Of a stretch of 64,000 nucleotides of DNA, positions 11,037 to 22,680 are shown piece after piece; position 1 is the first letter of the stretch; each line of letters begins with the position of its first letter. The position numbers and the translations under genes are program-made. This DNA is from Pseudevernia furfuracea (lineage: Eukaryota; Ascomycota; Lecanoromycetes; Lecanorales; Parmeliaceae): NCBI GenBank assembly GCA_022315425.1, contig JAIUPT010000035.1:310001-374000 (forward strand). Reading direction: 5' to 3'. The notes under the pieces are model-generated. The model searched no databases. It saw only the letters and a list, made by a program, of their open reading frames with translations, and was not told where the DNA came from.

Positions 11037-11520
11037 TCATCGGTCCTTCCATACCTTGGGCTTCCATCCTTCCTTCAGCTCCGCTTCCCTCTCAATGGCC
11101 TCTGCCGCCTCCCTAACCTCCAGCTCTATCCTTTCCCGCGCTCGCAATATTTTGCTCTGGAGATAGAAGCTTCCCCCATTGGTAGGTTCATTCCTATCAA
11201 ACATAGTCTTGAATCTCTCCAGCACACTGTTCATATCTGTTTTTCCGCCTTGTGGTGGCTTGACGTTGAGGATCTTGCACGCTTCTTCGAGAGTGAGACC
11301 GGAGGAGGCGAAACTGTTGGCAGTACCGGGACTTCTGATATTTGAACCTGCTGCCCGAGAATGTTGAGAGGATGCTGCGGCTTGTCTGTAGGCTTCAGCG
11401 AAGGCGCGACCCAGGACTCTTGTGCCTGTGAAGACGATTTGGGTGATGATGCGGTGCGCCTTGTGATCATTAGCATCATCTCTTGCCAGAGGGACTTCCC
11501 TTGCCGGCATGACAAACCAT
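11037..11520 (-). CDS. PAM16: Mitochondrial import motor co-chaperone subunit PAM16/TIM16
   Basis: Protein of 141 residues after splicing. Exon 2 (11037-11459) starts with codons for AHRIITQIVFTGTRVLGRAF, the family's N-terminal helix, but has no ATG of its own in phase. A 58-nt intron (11460-11517; donor GTTTGT, branch GCTAATG, acceptor CACAAG) puts it directly behind an ATG at 11518-11520, giving the canonical M-AHRII start. The first coding exon is thus only the start codon. A degenerate J-like domain follows (LTLEEACKILNVKPP to GGSFYLQSKI) lacking the HPD motif, as in all PAM16 proteins. PAM16 pairs with PAM18/TIM14 at the TIM23 channel and restrains stimulation of mitochondrial Hsp70. 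Divergent from the peroxin gene across about 440 bp. Confidence 0.9.
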
Positions 11521-11961
11521 GAGTGGCCAGTCAACCCCTTTTCAACTACCAGGCGGTAAAGTCGTAAGATGTTATGACATTTAAGTAGAGGAGATGGATG
11601 AGAAGCGGCAAACAGGGGTAGCAATAGTTTTTGAAGGACCGAAGGCGGAGACCAAATTCCTTGGCACGCTAGCACATGACAGGAATGACGAGTGGGCTCG
11701 CGAGCCTCGGTCTCCTACTTTACGTACCACTGTTCCTGATCACACGGTGTTTTACTTGGTTGGGTTTATACATTGTTGGGGAGACAAGAAACCTAGAGGA
11801 TCTTGCAATATGATAACATATCCTCCAGACCCGATATCCCCAAGTTGCATGGGTTTGCATGGCTGCGTTTGGTATGTTGGTTCGGGCATCTGCGTGAACT
11901 CTCAGCTCTCTTTCCCTATCCACTCGACTGACATGATCTAGAAACTCCTTGGATAACGGAG
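11521..11961. promoter_or_regulatory. Divergent promoter region between PAM16 and the dysferlin-domain peroxin gene
   Basis: 441 bp separate the two start codons, so the two promoters must share this stretch. No clear TATA or known operator stands out. Confidence 0.4.
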
Positions 11962-13613
11962 ATGACCTCATCACCAGCAAGAGTGCCAGAGGCTGGACAG
12001 GGAAAATCCAAGGACGACCTGAATCCTCCTACCACAGCTGCCTTCACTCCAACATCCGGTATCTCCTCCCCAGCTACCAGACAGCGATCCACTATTGTCG
12101 TACACCGAAAGTCGCCCTTGCTCGTAGCAACGCCGCCGATCATCACTCGAGCACTTGCCTTCTCCCATCCATTCCTTCTGCCTCTGAATCAGATAGTGGG
12201 CTTGATCACATGGACGAGTGGAGACCCATGGGAAAGCTTTCTCATTGTTGCAGGCTTCTGGGCCATTACAATTTATGGGGATATAATCATAAGATTTGCA
12301 GGGCCTTTTGTGGTTGTGATATCTGTCATCTTGGGAATGTACTCGAGGAGGTATTCTCCCCTGTCTTCGAGTGGGTGGACGGGGGAGAAGCTCAAGGATC
12401 CGAAAGAGAAGTCGGAGGGCAACATGAAGCATCAAAAAAGTCTTGATGAGATCGTGGAGACTTTGACAGTATTTACTTCAAGGTGTAATATATTGCTTGA
12501 ACCATTTATGCAGCTTACAGACTTCCTCTCGACACAGCGCACGGCAACATCAGCCACCACAAGACCTGCTCTTATTACCCTTTTCATACGCATTCTTTTT
12601 ATCTCACCTCTGTGGATTGGCCTGACCTTACCACCGCTTTGCATTCTCACAACTCGCCGAGTAATCCTTGCAGTCGGCACTGTCATGCTCAGCTGGCACT
12701 CAAGGCCTGCTCGCGTTACTCGCACACTTCTCTGGCGCTCCAATTCTATCCGTCGTGTCGTCTCTGTGACCACTGGCTTGACTTTTGGTAATCAACCACA
12801 AGTACCAATCGCACCCCGCAAAGGCGCCCCGCCTCCACTACCACCAAGGCACAAGAGCCAACACGATGTAGCTAACTCCCTTGCTGCCCATGGTCATGCG
12901 GAGTCTTCTGGTGTCCGTTTCACATTCGTGGTCTTCGAGAACCAACGGCGTTGGTTGGGTCTTGGATGGACGTATTCACTGCTGGCGTACGAGAGGACTG
13001 CTTGGACGGACGAGCATCTCAACCCGTCCGATCCCAAAGATAGTTTTCAACTCCCAAAAGTTGATAATGGCACCGCGGAATGGCGTTGGGTTCCAGGCAG
13101 TGAGTGGCAAGTCGAAGGCGGTGGGAAGAACAGAGGAAGTACTCTTGCAGACGGGTGGATCTACTATGACAATAAGGTTTGTTGATGTCAAGGCGTATGC
13201 CAGATATATACTAACAGAGATAGTGGAATGATGGCCGTCGTGGTCAAGACGGCTGGGGAAGATATACCCGACGCCGCAAGTGGTATCGAGATGCTGAGCT
13301 GGTGGAGGCGAGTGGAGGTACTGGACTCGATGGATCTACGGATACCTTGGTTCCACCTGTCTCTGGTTCTGCTCCACAGGACGCCCCGCCTGACTATTCG
13401 CAAACTACGAAAGACAGTGATGCAAGTAGCAGCCAAGCTAGAAGACGTGGCTTCTTCAGGAAGAATAGCCGGACAAGCGCACATAGCAGCGGCGACTCCT
13501 CAGGATCGACCACTCTGCGAGTTGACGAGCGTGACACTCAGCAGCTACCATCACATCAAGAGCGGGAAGGATATTGGGGCATCGGGGACGATGCAAAGAT
13601 GGGCTTGGAGTGA
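11962..13613 (+). CDS. Peroxisomal membrane peroxin with dysferlin domain (PEX23/PEX30 family)
   Basis: Two exons, 11962-13176 and 13224-13613, joined over a 47-nt intron (donor GTTTGT, branch ACTAAC, acceptor ATAG), giving 534 residues. The N-terminal third has hydrophobic segments (LPLNQIVGLITWTSG, ESFLIVAGFWAITIYGDII, FVVVISVILGMY and another pair near residues 200-245). The C-terminal half has the dysferlin inner-domain signatures: FTFVVFENQRRWLGLGWT before the intron, and EWRWVPGSEWQVEG plus a DGWIYYDNK-WNDGRRG join formed exactly at the splice. This architecture defines the fungal PEX23/PEX30-32 proteins, which sit in the ER or peroxisome membrane and regulate peroxisome number and ER contact. 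Which paralogue it is cannot be told here. The tail is Ser-rich. Confidence 0.88.
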
Positions 13614-14204
13614 ACATGGTTGTATTCGGCAAATTATCACATAATCCTCGTCGCCATCTTTGTCGCACGTGTACATACATCAGTTTCTGTCAAGAACATA
13701 CGCCAAGCTATCGCTAGTATCACCCGTTTTCAACGTCTGCTGCGACATCCCGTTTCATGTGGTCAAGAGTGATGAGCTTGTGCAACCAAGTGAGGTTCAT
13801 CTCACCAGAGCCTCCTCAAGTTGCCAACCCTTTTTCCAATTGAACCTGAGATCTCTTACGACTTCGGTAGGTGCAACCAAATGCAACCCCAAATTACCTT
13901 CTCAATTCTGATGAATGACCCAGACTTGCCTTTCTGCGTCACAAAATAAATTCGCTTGGCCGCGAATCCAAACTACACAACAAACTTCACCGCGTGGCTT
14001 TGGTCCTGCTCACCTGTCAATTTCAGAGGCCACATTCCGTATCTAGGCACAGAATCATGGCCACTGCACGGTGACCTTCACTTCATTTTCAAGCTACGGT
14101 AAACGCTCTTCCACAACTCACGACTTCGTCATTGCTCTACCTTTACGGTAACCTCTCTCCTCTATCTTCCAGCCGCTGCTTGGCAGTTCTTGAATAATAT
14201 CATC
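13614..14204. other. Intergenic, no supported gene
   Basis: 3' end of the peroxin gene and 5' side of the RING/IBR gene; pyrimidine-rich just before the latter's start. No coding frame worth calling. Confidence 0.5.
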
Positions 14205-15355
14205 ATGGGCGACTCGACCACAGCTGACAGTAATCCTGCATTTCCGATCAATGCTCAGATCGAGCCGATTGACGCTAGTATCAGCCTTGATACCTTCCTG
14301 CGGACTGAATTCACACCCCAGCAGAGACCTACCTGCATCTCGTGCGGTGATGAAATTGATATAATATCTTTCACCGCACCATGCAAACACAGCTATTGTG
14401 ACGACTGTCTACCTTCATACGTAAAAAGCGCTCTCGAGCCTGATGGGATATTTCCACCACACTGCTGCAACCTTCCTATCACACTTCAGTCAGCGCGGGC
14501 TCATCTCCATCGTGATTCGGTCAGACGTTACGAGGAAAACAATGCGGAAATCGTTTCAGCTTCTTCAATGCTACGTGCTCAGCCTGGTTGCTGCGTTGTG
14601 ATCCCTCCGGAGAAAATCGTGGAGGGTGTGGGGCACTGTTTAGCCTGCAATAATTACACGTGCATCAGGTGTCGACTGCAAGAGCAAAAATATATACCCT
14701 GCCCAACAGATGCAGAGCAGGAAGACTTGATGAGGTTGGCGAAGGAGCAAGGGTGGCAGGCCTGTTATCGATGTAATAACGTGATCGAGCTAAACTTTTG
14801 AAGGCTGTAGTCACATGACGTGAGTAAAGCCATGCTGTTGTGTTTCTACACGAAACTGACCGTTTTAGTTGCATATGCAAAGCCGAATTTTGCTACGTAT
14901 GCGGCAAGATCTGGAAGAATTGCAACTGTCCGCAATCCGACGATGACTACTTTGCGGGGCTTCGCGACGATGCGGATGCGTTGGCTGATTGGGTGGGGAT
15001 TGGCAATCTACCAGAATATTGCCGTCGCACTGTCTTCAGAGCTGAACGAGCAGTCGAGCGTTATGCCAAACACCTAAGGCAGACCTGGGGAAGGCCAGAT
15101 CCACGTTCACGGAAGGGGCAGATTCAAGAAGTGCGCAGTGACGTGGAGAACGGATGCGACCATGGCTATTAGCATCTCATTCGGACAACAAGAGATGAGC
15201 CAGGACACTGTAAGCTTGGCAATTACGTTGGCCACAAGTTCATCTACCGATGCCTCTTTTCTTCGCTCACCTCTTGCTGGGCATGCCACAGCAACGTACC
15301 TCCTGCATATAGACGGGAGGAGGAAGAGGAGGAGGGGCAGCAGCAGCAGGTGTGA
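14205..15355 (+). pseudogene. RBR-type RING/IBR E3 ligase gene with frameshift and nonsense codon
   Basis: Starts at ATG 14205. The N-terminal part has a RING1-like cluster (CISCGDEIDIISFTAPC, HSYCDDC, PPHCC) and an IBR zinc cluster (HCLACNNYTCIRC, then ACYRCNNVIEL). At 14796-14799 a run of four T shifts the frame into a stop; with three T it would read ELNFEGCSHMTC, the expected second RING/IBR junction. A good intron (14820-14868, donor GTGAGT, acceptor TTTTAG) then leads to CICKAEFCYVCGKIWKNC. Near the end, a TAG at 15170-15172 falls where a Trp would suit (GCDHGY-stop-HLIRTT) and the same frame runs on to 15353-15355 with further Cys/His residues. RBR proteins transfer ubiquitin through a RING2 cysteine. 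Here two independent lesions make a full-length product unlikely; sequencing error at the T run alone would not explain the TAG. Confidence 0.8.
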
Positions 15356-15816
15356 TAGGTTCTTTCAACGAGCCCATAATTACTGCCAAAGCTAGTTTGT
15401 GAGGTCGTCAAAGCCTGAAAGAAGGCATCAGGATCTTGACGGGTATACTGGATGGGAAAGTATGATGGGACCGGTCCCACCAGTAAGCATGCAAGGCAAA
15501 TGAGCTCGAGCTTCTGATTGGGCTTGTGGGCAGAACATCCGAGAGCAAGGAAGGATGGAAGTAACACTACAGCATAACAAAGCCTTCAAAAGGGCGTGAA
15601 AGCATCACATGTATCCATCTTGTGACTTTGCATTCCACAGACCAGAAGGTAATGACAGTACAAGTCCACAAACAGTCCCCGACCATACGTCGCCTCAATC
15701 ATATGTGCACCACTCTCAACCTTGCAAACGCCAACCGAGCTCACATACTATTCCCCATTTCCCATGCCCCATTCCCACTTCCAATCCCCACATCCTCCAC
15801 CTCGATGTCTCAGCAC

Positions 15817-15947
15817 TTAGTGCTACATCAAATCAGCTTCGCTCTTCCAGAAGATGTTGAGAAGACACTTACACCGCAGCTGCTGCATCCACAGCTAGAG
15901 CAGTCACCTTTGCAGGTGGAGCAGCTGGCGCAGGAACAGGGTGCCAT
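15817..15947 (-). CDS. Metallothionein, 26 residues, one intron
   Basis: Start ATG at 15947 on the minus strand. Exon 1 (15873-15947) encodes 25 residues beginning MAPCSCASCSTCKGDC; a 50-nt intron (15823-15872, donor GTAAGT, acceptor TGTAG) leads to a second exon of one His codon and TAA (15817-15822). The product has eight cysteines in CxC and CxxC spacing (positions 4, 6, 9, 12, 16, 19, 21, 24), no aromatic residues and a length typical of ascomycete copper-binding metallothioneins. Such peptides bind Cu(I) or other soft metals in the cytosol, buffering toxicity. A strong TATA box (CCTATAAAAC) lies about 135 bp upstream. The precise 3' splice is inferred, but the Cys-rich exon is plain. Confidence 0.8.
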
Positions 15948-16081
15948 TTTGATAGGTAAGAGGTTGGTAACGTGGATGGTGTTTGTTAATGTGTTTGTGT
16001 GTGGGGCTTGGTGGATGGTGATTTACTGGGAGTTGATAAAGAGAAGAAAGAAAAGGCAAATTACCTGGGGAACCGGGTACG

Positions 16082-16088
16082 TTTTATA
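16082..16088 (-). promoter_or_regulatory. TATA box of the first metallothionein gene
   Basis: Minus strand reads CCTATAAAACG, 135 bp upstream of the start codon at 15947, a normal spacing for a fungal promoter with a short leader. Confidence 0.5.
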
Positions 16089-16727
16089 GGAATGATATGT
16101 GGTCTGCCATTCTACGCACAAGTCACGGCCCCGCTTATTTTCGGTATGAACCTTCCGCGGCGGACATGATCGGTGGTAATTGACCAATCGTAGGAATTGG
16201 GTAGGGTAGGAAGTTCGGACCTTTTGCTGCGCGCCTAGGGCCCAACGGAAAATAGTACCTGCCTGATGAAGACTGGAGTGTCTCGGTCTGAGTGGGGTTG
16301 GTTCACGAGGGGGGGTGGGGTTGCATATGCGGAACCAGCACATGCTGGATCCTACGATTCGTCCGCGGTGACAACAGGGCGAAGGCACAGCGAATGCATG
16401 TGCTGGCGATCAATACACAGTGCAGGATGGAAGATGGGCGTTTGGATGTACGGCTTTGTCTTCTTAGCTCCTAAATGAATGCAACGATCTCCCACCATGA
16501 GTCTCCCAACCGTCAGTACGGCGTCTGCATGCCCGTGATATTACACCCCGTAACCCCCAAGCATAGCTGTCCCATCCAGTCTCGCTTCAAATCCATATCA
16601 GTATCCATATCCATACCCATACCCCATATCCGCCCCATGTCTCATCTCGATCTTCCCCTTCCTGCATCCCACACGCCACCATCAGCACCCCACGACCATA
16701 CGCTCGGACTGTGGAACACGCACCTAC

Positions 16728-16879
16728 TTATTTGCAGGTGCATTGACCAGAAGGGCACGCACACGAGGTACCACACGAGCAGGAACAACCTGGCCCTGCA
16801 ATATTCGCAAGCGAGAGTCAGCTGGGACTATTGGGGGGGTAAGCCGGCAAGGTTAGAGAGTGGGGGTGAACGTACCCAT
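16728..16879 (-). CDS. Metallothionein, 23 residues, one intron after ATGG
   Basis: Exon 2 (16728-16795) reads GPGCSCSCGTSCACPSGQ then CTCK and TAA on the minus strand. It is preceded by an 80-nt intron (16796-16875, donor GTACGT, branch AGCTGACT, acceptor TTGCAG) and a 4-base first coding exon ATGG (16876-16879), so the product starts MGPGC. It has seven cysteines (positions 5, 7, 9, 13, 15, 20, 22) in CxC pairs, the pattern of Neurospora/Magnaporthe-type copper metallothioneins. It lies 0.78 kb upstream of the other metallothionein gene, same strand, but the two peptides differ in spacing and sequence, so this is not a recent tandem duplicate. A TATA-like ATAAATA box lies about 145 bp upstream. 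Confidence 0.82.
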
Positions 16880-17023
16880 TTTAATGGTGTTGGTAAGGAC
16901 TTTGGGGGTTTTTGTGATTTTCAGCAATTGGCCGTAGATTGGTGAGTTCGTAGGATGAAGGCGGTGCAAATGCTGGAGATGTGTGAAGAGAGAGCGAGTG
17001 AATAAAGAAGTGGGAAATGGCGG

Positions 17024-17031
17024 GGTATTTA
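17024..17031 (-). promoter_or_regulatory. TATA-like box of the second metallothionein gene
   Basis: Minus strand reads CATAAATACC, about 145 bp before the start codon at 16879, matching the placement at the other metallothionein gene. Confidence 0.4.
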
Positions 17032-19428
17032 TGAAATGCGAATGCGGCCCCTTCTAGCCAAAGGCCGACGCAATTCAAGCCAAGCAAAGGGTCCTACTGC
17101 CCTGAGTTCCTAAATTTAGAAAAGTCCTAATTTCTGAGGGCTTTCACCAGCGTGGCACCGTGGGACACCACAACCGGCCTCTTTCTCATCGAGATGGCTG
17201 AGGTTTCCATGGCTCAAGACGCCTACCGTTGGCCAGGATCCTCGCTGCCTCCACTTGCACTGATCTAAAGGTGCATTAGACTGGCTATGGAGAACGTGAT
17301 CTTCATGTTGCCGTTCTCAACGCCGGTGACGTGGGCGAAATTTGGTCAATTGTGCGCGTTAGCATGTAGCCCCGTACCTTCGAGAACACATAGACTGTTG
17401 CTTGGCACGTTGATCGCTCCTTAATTACTTCGCTGAACGCAGCTCTCGCCTGGGACGGCTTTGGTGGTTGCTGGTCTGTGGAGGTGTTGCTTCATAAATT
17501 TGGAAGAATTCCCTGAGGTCTGACAAATTGGGGACGGATGATAAGGAGACAAGCTCAAGCTGCGTCCTGAGCTTTAGGATCCATTGAACGCGTTGAAACT
17601 TCATCGCCGATCGAGACCGTCACTACTAAGAGCAAATCTTTTTCGCACGAATTTTCTTGGGACAGAATAGCTCATTCCTCCGATGTGAAGCCGCTTCGGC
17701 CCCAGCTGGCACAGTATCAGCGATATGAGATTAGTCCTTCTTCCGTCAAACAAGTGAACAGATATCCAATAATGGAGAGTTTTAGCAATGGTTGAGTCTG
17801 TTGTCGCTTGCTTCACACAATCATTGACGCATCACTCGACACGCTTCTGCATAATACTATGCAACAACCGCTAGGAATAGCAGCGACGGATGCAATGCCA
17901 TGTCTTGAACAGCGAGCTTCCACGGGGGTCAAGAATGGTGCGCCGCATGGTGCAACAAAAAGAAGTAACAGCAGAACATGTCTACGACCTACAGCAAAAC
18001 AAAAGTAGCGGCAGATGTCTCTATGAAATATATTGCTTTGCACATGATGTCAAGTGAGATCTCGAAGAGTTTTGGCTGACTTCATCATCTCTCGCGAAAA
18101 GCCTGTGACTGGATGGCTATGAGAGCAAATACCTATGGAAGAAATCCCAAAACAGGGTCTTATAGGATACTGTTTTGCTAGTTGACCCACTTCCGTCATC
18201 CAAGAATCGCTACCAGTGTTCTGCTCATTCCATGTCAGATGTAGCCGAAGACTGTCATACGTGGACCTGTGAAGGGTCAGGTCAACAGCGATGCATATAC
18301 AAAAGACATAATATATGAACCAAAATTCAAGAAACTGGCATTCTGTTTCAAGAGTTGAAGCTTGACGCGCGGCGGCTCGTGATGCTTCCAAGGTGATGGC
18401 AATCGTGGTTCGGCAGGGACGCACATCTGAAGCGAAAATATTGGGTGAACGTACTCTGTAAGCGTCCTATCATTCGGGCCGAAGTGACAGATAATACAAC
18501 ATATCGTAAGGATCAGTCGTACGCTAGCTCGTATTTTTGTCGAACCTGCAATTCCCAGTTCGCTGGCATTCACAAGCTCACATGTTCCTCTTTTGCAAGT
18601 CATGTAGAGTGCGTTCAACGTTGCTCTTCGAAATGATATATTTTTTCACTCTTGTCCCTTATCGTGGCTATCGACCCCAATTACTTGCGACCTGGAGAAG
18701 GGGAACCCAGTGACCGCGAGATGATAAGGCGCTGGATCTATGATTCGCTGTTGTCCGCCAAGATGCCATAAGCGGTTGGCCCAGGACACAGAGCTTGCTG
18801 GGAAGGAATGAGGGCGCCAACCAATAGGGACTAGATAATCAGCAGGATATTGGAAGCCAGCTGATCGGCCTCGTTTCCGGGCGTCCTACGACTTAAGCAG
18901 GAAATAGAGCAAAAGGAGTCGTCAATGCTTCTGCGCCAAGCAAATTGTTTATAAGGCAAGATCTTGATATGGCCCTGCCATTGGTTTTGTTATTCGACAG
19001 CGACATGAATTTCCTGCGACTGCAGTCGCCATGTTGGCCTCCAAGCCAAGGCAATCACCTTTCAACGAGGCCGTTGGCCAGTATATTCAGAACTTTGGTG
19101 GGCCCGCCTAACGGGCACTGAGGACATGCGAAATGGAAGACGGTCTACTCTAGAAAATGTGGACGAGGATGGGACACGCCCAAAGACTGGAGTAAAGATG
19201 AGTGATAAATGATAATTTCATAGGATGGAGTCAATCTAGTAGAGTCCATATCAGTCTCGTCACCATGGTGATCCCCACAAGTTTTCTATCCCATTTAATC
19301 TCCATTGGTGTATGGCCATAATACTTTGACGCTAATCCCAAACCGGCCTCTCAATGCCAAGCGAGACACCTTTTGTAAAGCTCTCCTTCACTGCGCATAG
19401 CCGAAGTCCTGTCTTTACAATTCGCAAA
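17032..19428. other. Long intergenic region, no supported gene
   Basis: About 2.4 kb with only short frames (17601-17816, 18050-18424 and 18277-18618 minus among them) lacking domains, splice logic or compositional bias. Upstream part is promoter of the second metallothionein gene; downstream end is promoter of glucosidase II beta. Confidence 0.5.
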
Positions 19429-21224
19429 ATGAGAAGCCCATATATCTTGATACTCTCTGTAGCAGCAGCCCTAACAATTGCCGCTACAGAAGCCCCTCGG
19501 CCACGGGGCGTTGGCCCTGAATGTTCGACACCTCTCCCCAAGACTGTACCAGTCGCGTGACTTGATTGTTGACCAACTGAATAGTTGCCAAATACTACAA
19601 AGACTCGGAAACCTTCACATGCATATCTGCCCCCTCGATACACCTTCCCATCACCCGCCTGAACGACGATTTCTGCGACTGCCCCGATGGTTCCGACGAA
19701 CCTGGCACCTCTGCCTGCGCACACCTTTCTCCCCTCTCTCCGGTCTCCCTCGGATCGACTCCCAGCGACGATATAGATACTACAATTGCACTGCCTGGCT
19801 TTTACTGTAAAAATAAAGGCCATCAACCAAGCTACCTCCCCTTTACCGCTGTTAATGATGGCGTCTGCGACTACGATTATTGCTGCGATGGGAGTGATGA
19901 GTGGGCGAGGGTTGGCGGTGTGAAATGCGAGGACCGATGTAAAGAAATTGGAAAAGAGTGGAGGAAGCAAGATGAACAAAGACAGAAATCGCTGTCAAGT
20001 GCGGCGAAGAGGAGGAAAGAGATCGTAGCGGACGCTGATAGATTAAGGAAGGAGGTCGAAGATCGGATACAGTCATTGAGAACAGAAATTCAAGGCGGAG
20101 AGATGAAGCTGAAGAGTCTTGAATCGGACCTGGCGGAGGCTGAAAGGCAGGAGAGGAGTAAGGTCGTCAAGAGCCCCAAAGGACTAAGCAAGATGGGCTT
20201 GCTGGCTCAGCTTGCAAGAGATAGGATAGAGGAACTCCGGGAATCACTCGTGGAGGTACGGAGTCAGAGAGATACCGGCAAAGTGAGAATTGCAGAGCTG
20301 GAAGGGATACTGTCAACATTCAAGGAGGAGTACAATCCCAACTTCAACGACGAAGGTGTCAAGAGAGCTGTTAGGAGCTGGGAGGACTATGCCGCTCGGG
20401 ATAAGAGCACAATTGGTGATGACGCTTATGACCGAGACCTTGATGAGATAATTAAGCCGGATGGTGAAACTGGAGCTATCAATTGGAGCGAATGGGAGGA
20501 GCCCGAGGAGAGTGATGTCGACATTCGTAAGTATTTCCCTGGTAAGTCCACCACGTGCGCTTCTGACAGCGCCAAAGTCTACAAGTTCGAAGCCTACCTT
20601 CCCAACTCAGTGCGAGACTGGCTCGACCAAAAACTCCGCGACCTCCGTGTCATTCTTGTCGAGAATGGCATCCTGGCCGCCACCCGATCCCCTGATGGCG
20701 AATCCAAAGAGCTTGAAGACGCCCGCAATGCTCTCAAAGCAGCCCAGGACAGCCTCAACGAGAACAACAGGCAACTCACCACCCATCAAGAAGATCTCGA
20801 AATATATTATGGTGTCGACGATGTGTTCCGCGCTCTCAAAGGCCAGTGTGTAAGCAAGGATTCTGGAGAATATACGTACGAGCTATGCTGGTTGGACAAG
20901 ACGAAGCAGAAATCCAAGAAAGGCGGCTCCCAGACTACGATGGGGAATTTCGTGTCCATTGACAAAATAACGGTAGATGATGAAGTCCCGCCTGATGGAA
21001 AGGGATTAGGTAGTGGGGAGAGAGTGGCGCTGAGATATGAGAATGGGCAGCATTGCTGGAACGGGCCGAATAGGAGTACGCTTGTCGTGCTAGCATGCGC
21101 GGAGAAAGACGAAGTGTGGAAGATAACGGAGGAGGAGAAGTGTGTGTACAGGATGGAGGTGGGAACGCCTGCTGTGTGTGGTGTAGGTGAAAAGAAAGAA
21201 GAGAAGCCAAAGGATGAGCTATAG
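19429..21224 (+). CDS. Glucosidase II beta subunit (PRKCSH type)
   Basis: Start ATG 19429. Exon 1 (19429-19522) encodes a signal peptide (MRSPYILILSVAAALTIAAT) and PRGVGPEF; a 62-nt intron (19523-19584) leads to exon 2 (19585-21224); 577 residues in all. Two N-terminal LDL-receptor class A-like cysteine clusters are visible (NDDFCDCPDGSDEPGTSAC and NDGVCDYDYCCDGSDEW), then a long charged coiled coil (about residues 130-290), and a C-terminal mannose-6-phosphate-receptor-homology domain with YELCWLDK, ERVALRYENGQHCWNGP and VLACAEKDEVW. The last four residues are KDEL, an ER retrieval signal. The subunit holds the catalytic alpha chain in the ER lumen and recognises N-glycan mannose during glucose trimming. 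A GTAAGT-like site inside the second exon could be spliced, but the frame stays open. Confidence 0.92.
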
Positions 21225-21375
21225 AGGAATCTGAGGACAGGAAATCTGTATATTAGACAATCTGCCTGGGGTATCACCGAAGATATGTACACAATACTGA
21301 TGGCATATTCCCAACCGAAATCGCCCTCCAGCCGTTTATTTGCTCCCCACCGGCGTAATATGCCACGATCATGCC

Positions 21376-22347
21376 TCACCGTTTTGCATTCGCAGGTATC
21401 GAAAAGCCTCTCGTCATGAAATCTAAGTGTTTCTCATCCATCCCATTTTTGTTCGAAAACAAGCTCTTCACATTATCGTTGGCACCTAGCTTCCTCCGTT
21501 TATTCCGCTCTTCCTGCTCCGCGAGAACCTTTGCCGTTAACGATGCAGTGTCTGCGTTCTTTATGTTGCTTTCTGGCTTGCTTTCTGGCCTCTCGCTCTT
21601 TGTTTGTGTCGTTTTGAGGGGTTCTTCGGCGACGATAGCTTCTTCGACTGTGGCTGCCTTTTTCCTTTTCTTGCCTGCACCGGGGGCTTTCTTTAGTGAG
21701 TGTGTCAGGCCTTGAGTTTTCAACACTGCGATGCGCTGTTCGAGGCGGTCTTTGTCTGTTTGAAAGGTGGGGAGGATGGGTACGATATTCTCAGCGGTAT
21801 AGGGCTCGTTACACTGCTACCTTATCAGCATTCTCGTACCATAGGGAATATTTCCGTAGATTGAACGTACCAGTAGGCAAACATCACCAGGCATTTCTTT
21901 GAACACTGTCTCCCCAAACGCATGCCCGCACGGCACGAGATATACAGCCCTTGTTCCCGGTCCCAACTCTTTGCCCGTAACGGGGCAAGTCCACCTCTGG
22001 CTCCCTTCCGCCCCTTCAGTCTGGAATTTCACCTCAACTACATCCCTCAACCCTCTCAAGCGATCCTTAAATGCCTCACCTCTCTTCTCCAACTCCCCTT
22101 TCTCCACCTCCCTACCCTCTTTTCCCACATCCAGTAAGTAATCTAGCACGGCGTCTTTATTGTATAAAGTGCCTAGAGCATCGGAGACAACAGGAGGACG
22201 GAGACGTTCGTGAGAGAGGGCGCAGGTGGACCAGTAGTGTTCTTGTTGCTCGGTTTGGATTTCCTTAACTTGGGTAGTGGAGAGGGCGGCGGCGGAGGAC
22301 TTGACGAGTTCGCGGCGAGTGGGGATGGAGCCGCCGTCATTACCCAT
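21376..22347 (-). CDS. RTF2: Replication termination factor 2 (Rtf2)
   Basis: Starts MGNDGGSIPTRRELVK at ATG 22347, the usual N-terminus of this family. Exon 1 is 21871-22347 and exon 2 21376-21816, with a 54-nt intron (donor GTACGT, branch GCTGATA, acceptor GGTAG); 305 residues. The two-part RING-like fold is seen: an early CALSHERLRPPVV segment, then WTCPVTGKEL, AVYLVPCGHAFGE and, just after the splice, CNEPYTAENIVPILP. The C-terminus is Lys/Glu-rich with KKRKK, likely nuclear. Rtf2 acts in the nucleus at stalled replication forks in fission yeast and also affects splicing. Divergent from the BTB-like gene. Confidence 0.9.
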
Positions 22348-22680
22348 TCTAGTCGTTGTTTGTCTGATAGTATGTGATCCGATAGTATATATGAGCAATC
22401 GCGACGGGGTCTTCGAAATGCTTAGATAGCACCTACCTACCTTACCTTACCTACCCGAGACCTTAGTCATCTGCAGCTAGCGGGCAGGAAAAAACCGTTG
22501 CGGGATGACATATGAGGGGCTAGCTAGCAAAGTCCTTTTCCTTTTCTGCTACACCGGAAGGGAGTCATCTCTCTTCCTTCAAATTTGTCTCTTTCCTACA
22601 TTTCTCCCCAGAATGCGGCTATCCTTTCGGAGTATCTCCCAACTCTCATCAGCTGCCTCTGGGGACAATCTCCGCCCGCA
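22348..22680. promoter_or_regulatory. Divergent promoter between RTF2 and the BTB-like gene
   Basis: 333 bp between start codons. Contains a short array of CCTACC/TTACC repeats (about 22429-22455), a possible low-complexity promoter element. No TATA box is evident. Confidence 0.45.
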
